Part shown: positions 63,368 to 64,000 of the stretch, in pieces
Position numbering within the stretch: the stretch's first letter is position 1
How the letters are laid out: each line of letters opens with the position of its first letter
Source: Coprobacter fastidiosus
Lineage (GTDB): Bacteria; Bacteroidota; Bacteroidia; Bacteroidales; Coprobacteraceae
Length of the DNA stretch: 64,000 nt
NCBI RefSeq assembly: GCF_030296935.1
Contig: NZ_AP028032.1
Location: 2,170,001-2,234,000 of the forward strand
Direction of reading: 5' to 3'
The notes under the pieces: generated by a model
Databases searched by the model: none
What the model was told of the DNA's origin: nothing
Seen by the model: only the letters and a program-made list of their open reading frames with translations
Position numbers and translations under genes: made by a program

Positions 63368-63375
63368 CAAATATA
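63368..63375 (-). promoter_or_regulatory. -7 box of the rfbG-rfbH-SDR-ThDP operon
   Basis: Minus-strand TATATTTG, exact match, 67 bases before the chosen rfbG ATG; the gap to the upstream glycosyltransferase is 186 bases. Confidence 0.6.
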
Positions 63376-63487
63376 CGAAGTAAATATATAAAAAAACTTT
63401 CGATTGTCCTAAAATTAATGAGATGAAGCACTTTTACGAACAAAAATGTTTCCTTTCAGAAAAACATCTTTATCTCGAAACTCCTAC

Positions 63488-64000
63488 CTACACTCGCCCT
63501 TTTATCCATTTTGCCGTATAAAAACGCAAAGCAAACCATAAATGTAAAAACATAACCGATATGCGTCCGTAATATTTGACCATAATATTATAGCGTTCTT
63601 TTAAAGAGGCTTTGTGATTACGAGTCGTAACACCCTCATTCAGATAATCGATCAAAGTCAAGTGCGTATTCCATAACGTACCCGCTCTTTTCATACAACG
63701 GATGCACCAATCAAAATCAGAAGAGAAGCGATAAGAAAGATCATAATCGGGAGCAAGCGTCCGTTTTGCAATAAAAGCCTGATGACATACCAACATTCCC
63801 ATACGGAAACTTTTCCAATTAAGTGTTTCCGGGGTTTTCAATCTTCTCATTCCCAAAAACTCCCGCTTATCATTTACAAGAGCTGTCTCTCCGTATATGA
63901 CGTCAGGACGGGAACTCCCTATCGAAACCGCAATATCCGCTAAAGTATTTTCCGAATGAAAAGTATCTCCGGCATTTAAGAAAATAAGATATTCTCCCTT
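63488..64000 (-). CDS. glycosyltransferase family 2 (5' end beyond right edge)
   Basis: The open frame enters from the right edge; 170 codons to the stop are visible. It reads KGEYLIFLNAGDTFHSENTL, with NAGD in the place of the DxD motif, then DVIYGETALVND and, near the end, HQAFIAKR and YRFSSDFDWCIRCMKR, as in GT2 enzymes of O-antigen and capsule loci. The N-terminal nucleotide-binding strand lies outside the window. It is the gene before the CDP-sugar operon on the same strand. Confidence 0.88.
   Translation of the reverse strand, partial: KGEYLIFLNAGDTFHSENTLADIAVSIGSSRPDVIYGETALVNDKREFLGMRRLKTPETLNWKSFRMGMLVCHQAFIAKRTLAPDYDLSYRFSSDFDWCIRCMKRAGTLWNTHLTLIDYLNEGVTTRNHKASLKERYNIMVKYYGRISVMFLHLWFALRFYTAKWIKGRV

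Noticed and set aside
1-64000. CRISPR arrays, tRNA or rRNA genes, prophage, toxin-antitoxin pairs, anti-phage systems
   Set aside because: No direct-repeat arrays, tRNA T-arm signatures, phage structural genes or defence-type gene sets were found when reading both strands.

Overview
The window is chromosomal DNA from a Bacteroidales bacterium, probably a gut-type genus near Bacteroides, Barnesiella or Coprobacter; the genus cannot be fixed from sequence alone. The evidence is the -7 box TAnnTTTG in front of most transcription units, almost no Shine-Dalgarno sequences, a type IX secretion (T9SS) tail, many DUF4369/thioredoxin-type lipoproteins, a GH84 glycosidase, 2-oxoglutarate:ferredoxin oxidoreductase and phylum-typical families (DUF4254, DUF5672, C10 protease). 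Coding is dense and mostly housekeeping. No tRNA, rRNA, CRISPR array or complete transposase gene was seen.

Layout. 1-5.4 kb: DUF4254 fragment, pdxB and purN convergent, a decayed response-regulator receiver, then acpP-fabF-rnc. 5.7-12.7 kb: secreted C10 protease, pnp, a thioredoxin-like lipoprotein, greA, a HIT protein. 13-20 kb: tag, two membrane acyltransferase-type proteins, a Crp-like regulator, a TPR/OmpA-like lipoprotein, xerD. 20.3-24.6 kb: aroQ-pyk-O-methyltransferase, then rbfA and a lipoprotein-release permease. 24.7-34.6 kb: YfhO and DUF5672 (glycan related), GH84, two glycosyltransferases, RNase H, shikimate kinase. 34.8-46.1 kb: korAB, metal P-type ATPase, mnmA-fur, HAD, M16 protease, and a LOG/SIS/PfkB operon. 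46.2-57.9 kb: phosphatase-like lipoprotein, cold-shock type DEAD-box helicase, GH3 family protein, T9SS cargo protein, a second thioredoxin-like lipoprotein with comM, and metK. 58.2-64 kb: a nucleotide-sugar operon and a glycosyltransferase cut by the right edge, apparently one end of a surface-polysaccharide locus.

Most notable: (i) the last operon (CDP-glucose 4,6-dehydratase, RfbH/E1-type 3-dehydrase, a short-chain reductase/epimerase, a ThDP carboligase) has the gene content expected for a CDP-linked branched deoxysugar of the yersiniose type; (ii) rnc carries a 21-bp fully paired RNA hairpin inside its own first codons, a natural candidate for RNase III autoregulation; (iii) metK is preceded by a SAM-II type riboswitch starting a few bases after its promoter; (iv) a dispersed small inverted-repeat element recurs in at least seven intergenic gaps; (v) greA has a terminator-like hairpin in its leader; (vi) a receiver-domain remnant with several frameshifts lies upstream of acpP; (vii) several proteins have lost a hallmark catalytic residue (two thioredoxin folds without CxxC, a tyrosine-phosphatase-like protein without its P-loop Arg, an SDR with His at the usual Tyr).

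Start codons were moved downstream for several genes because the longest frame begins at or upstream of that gene's own -7 box.
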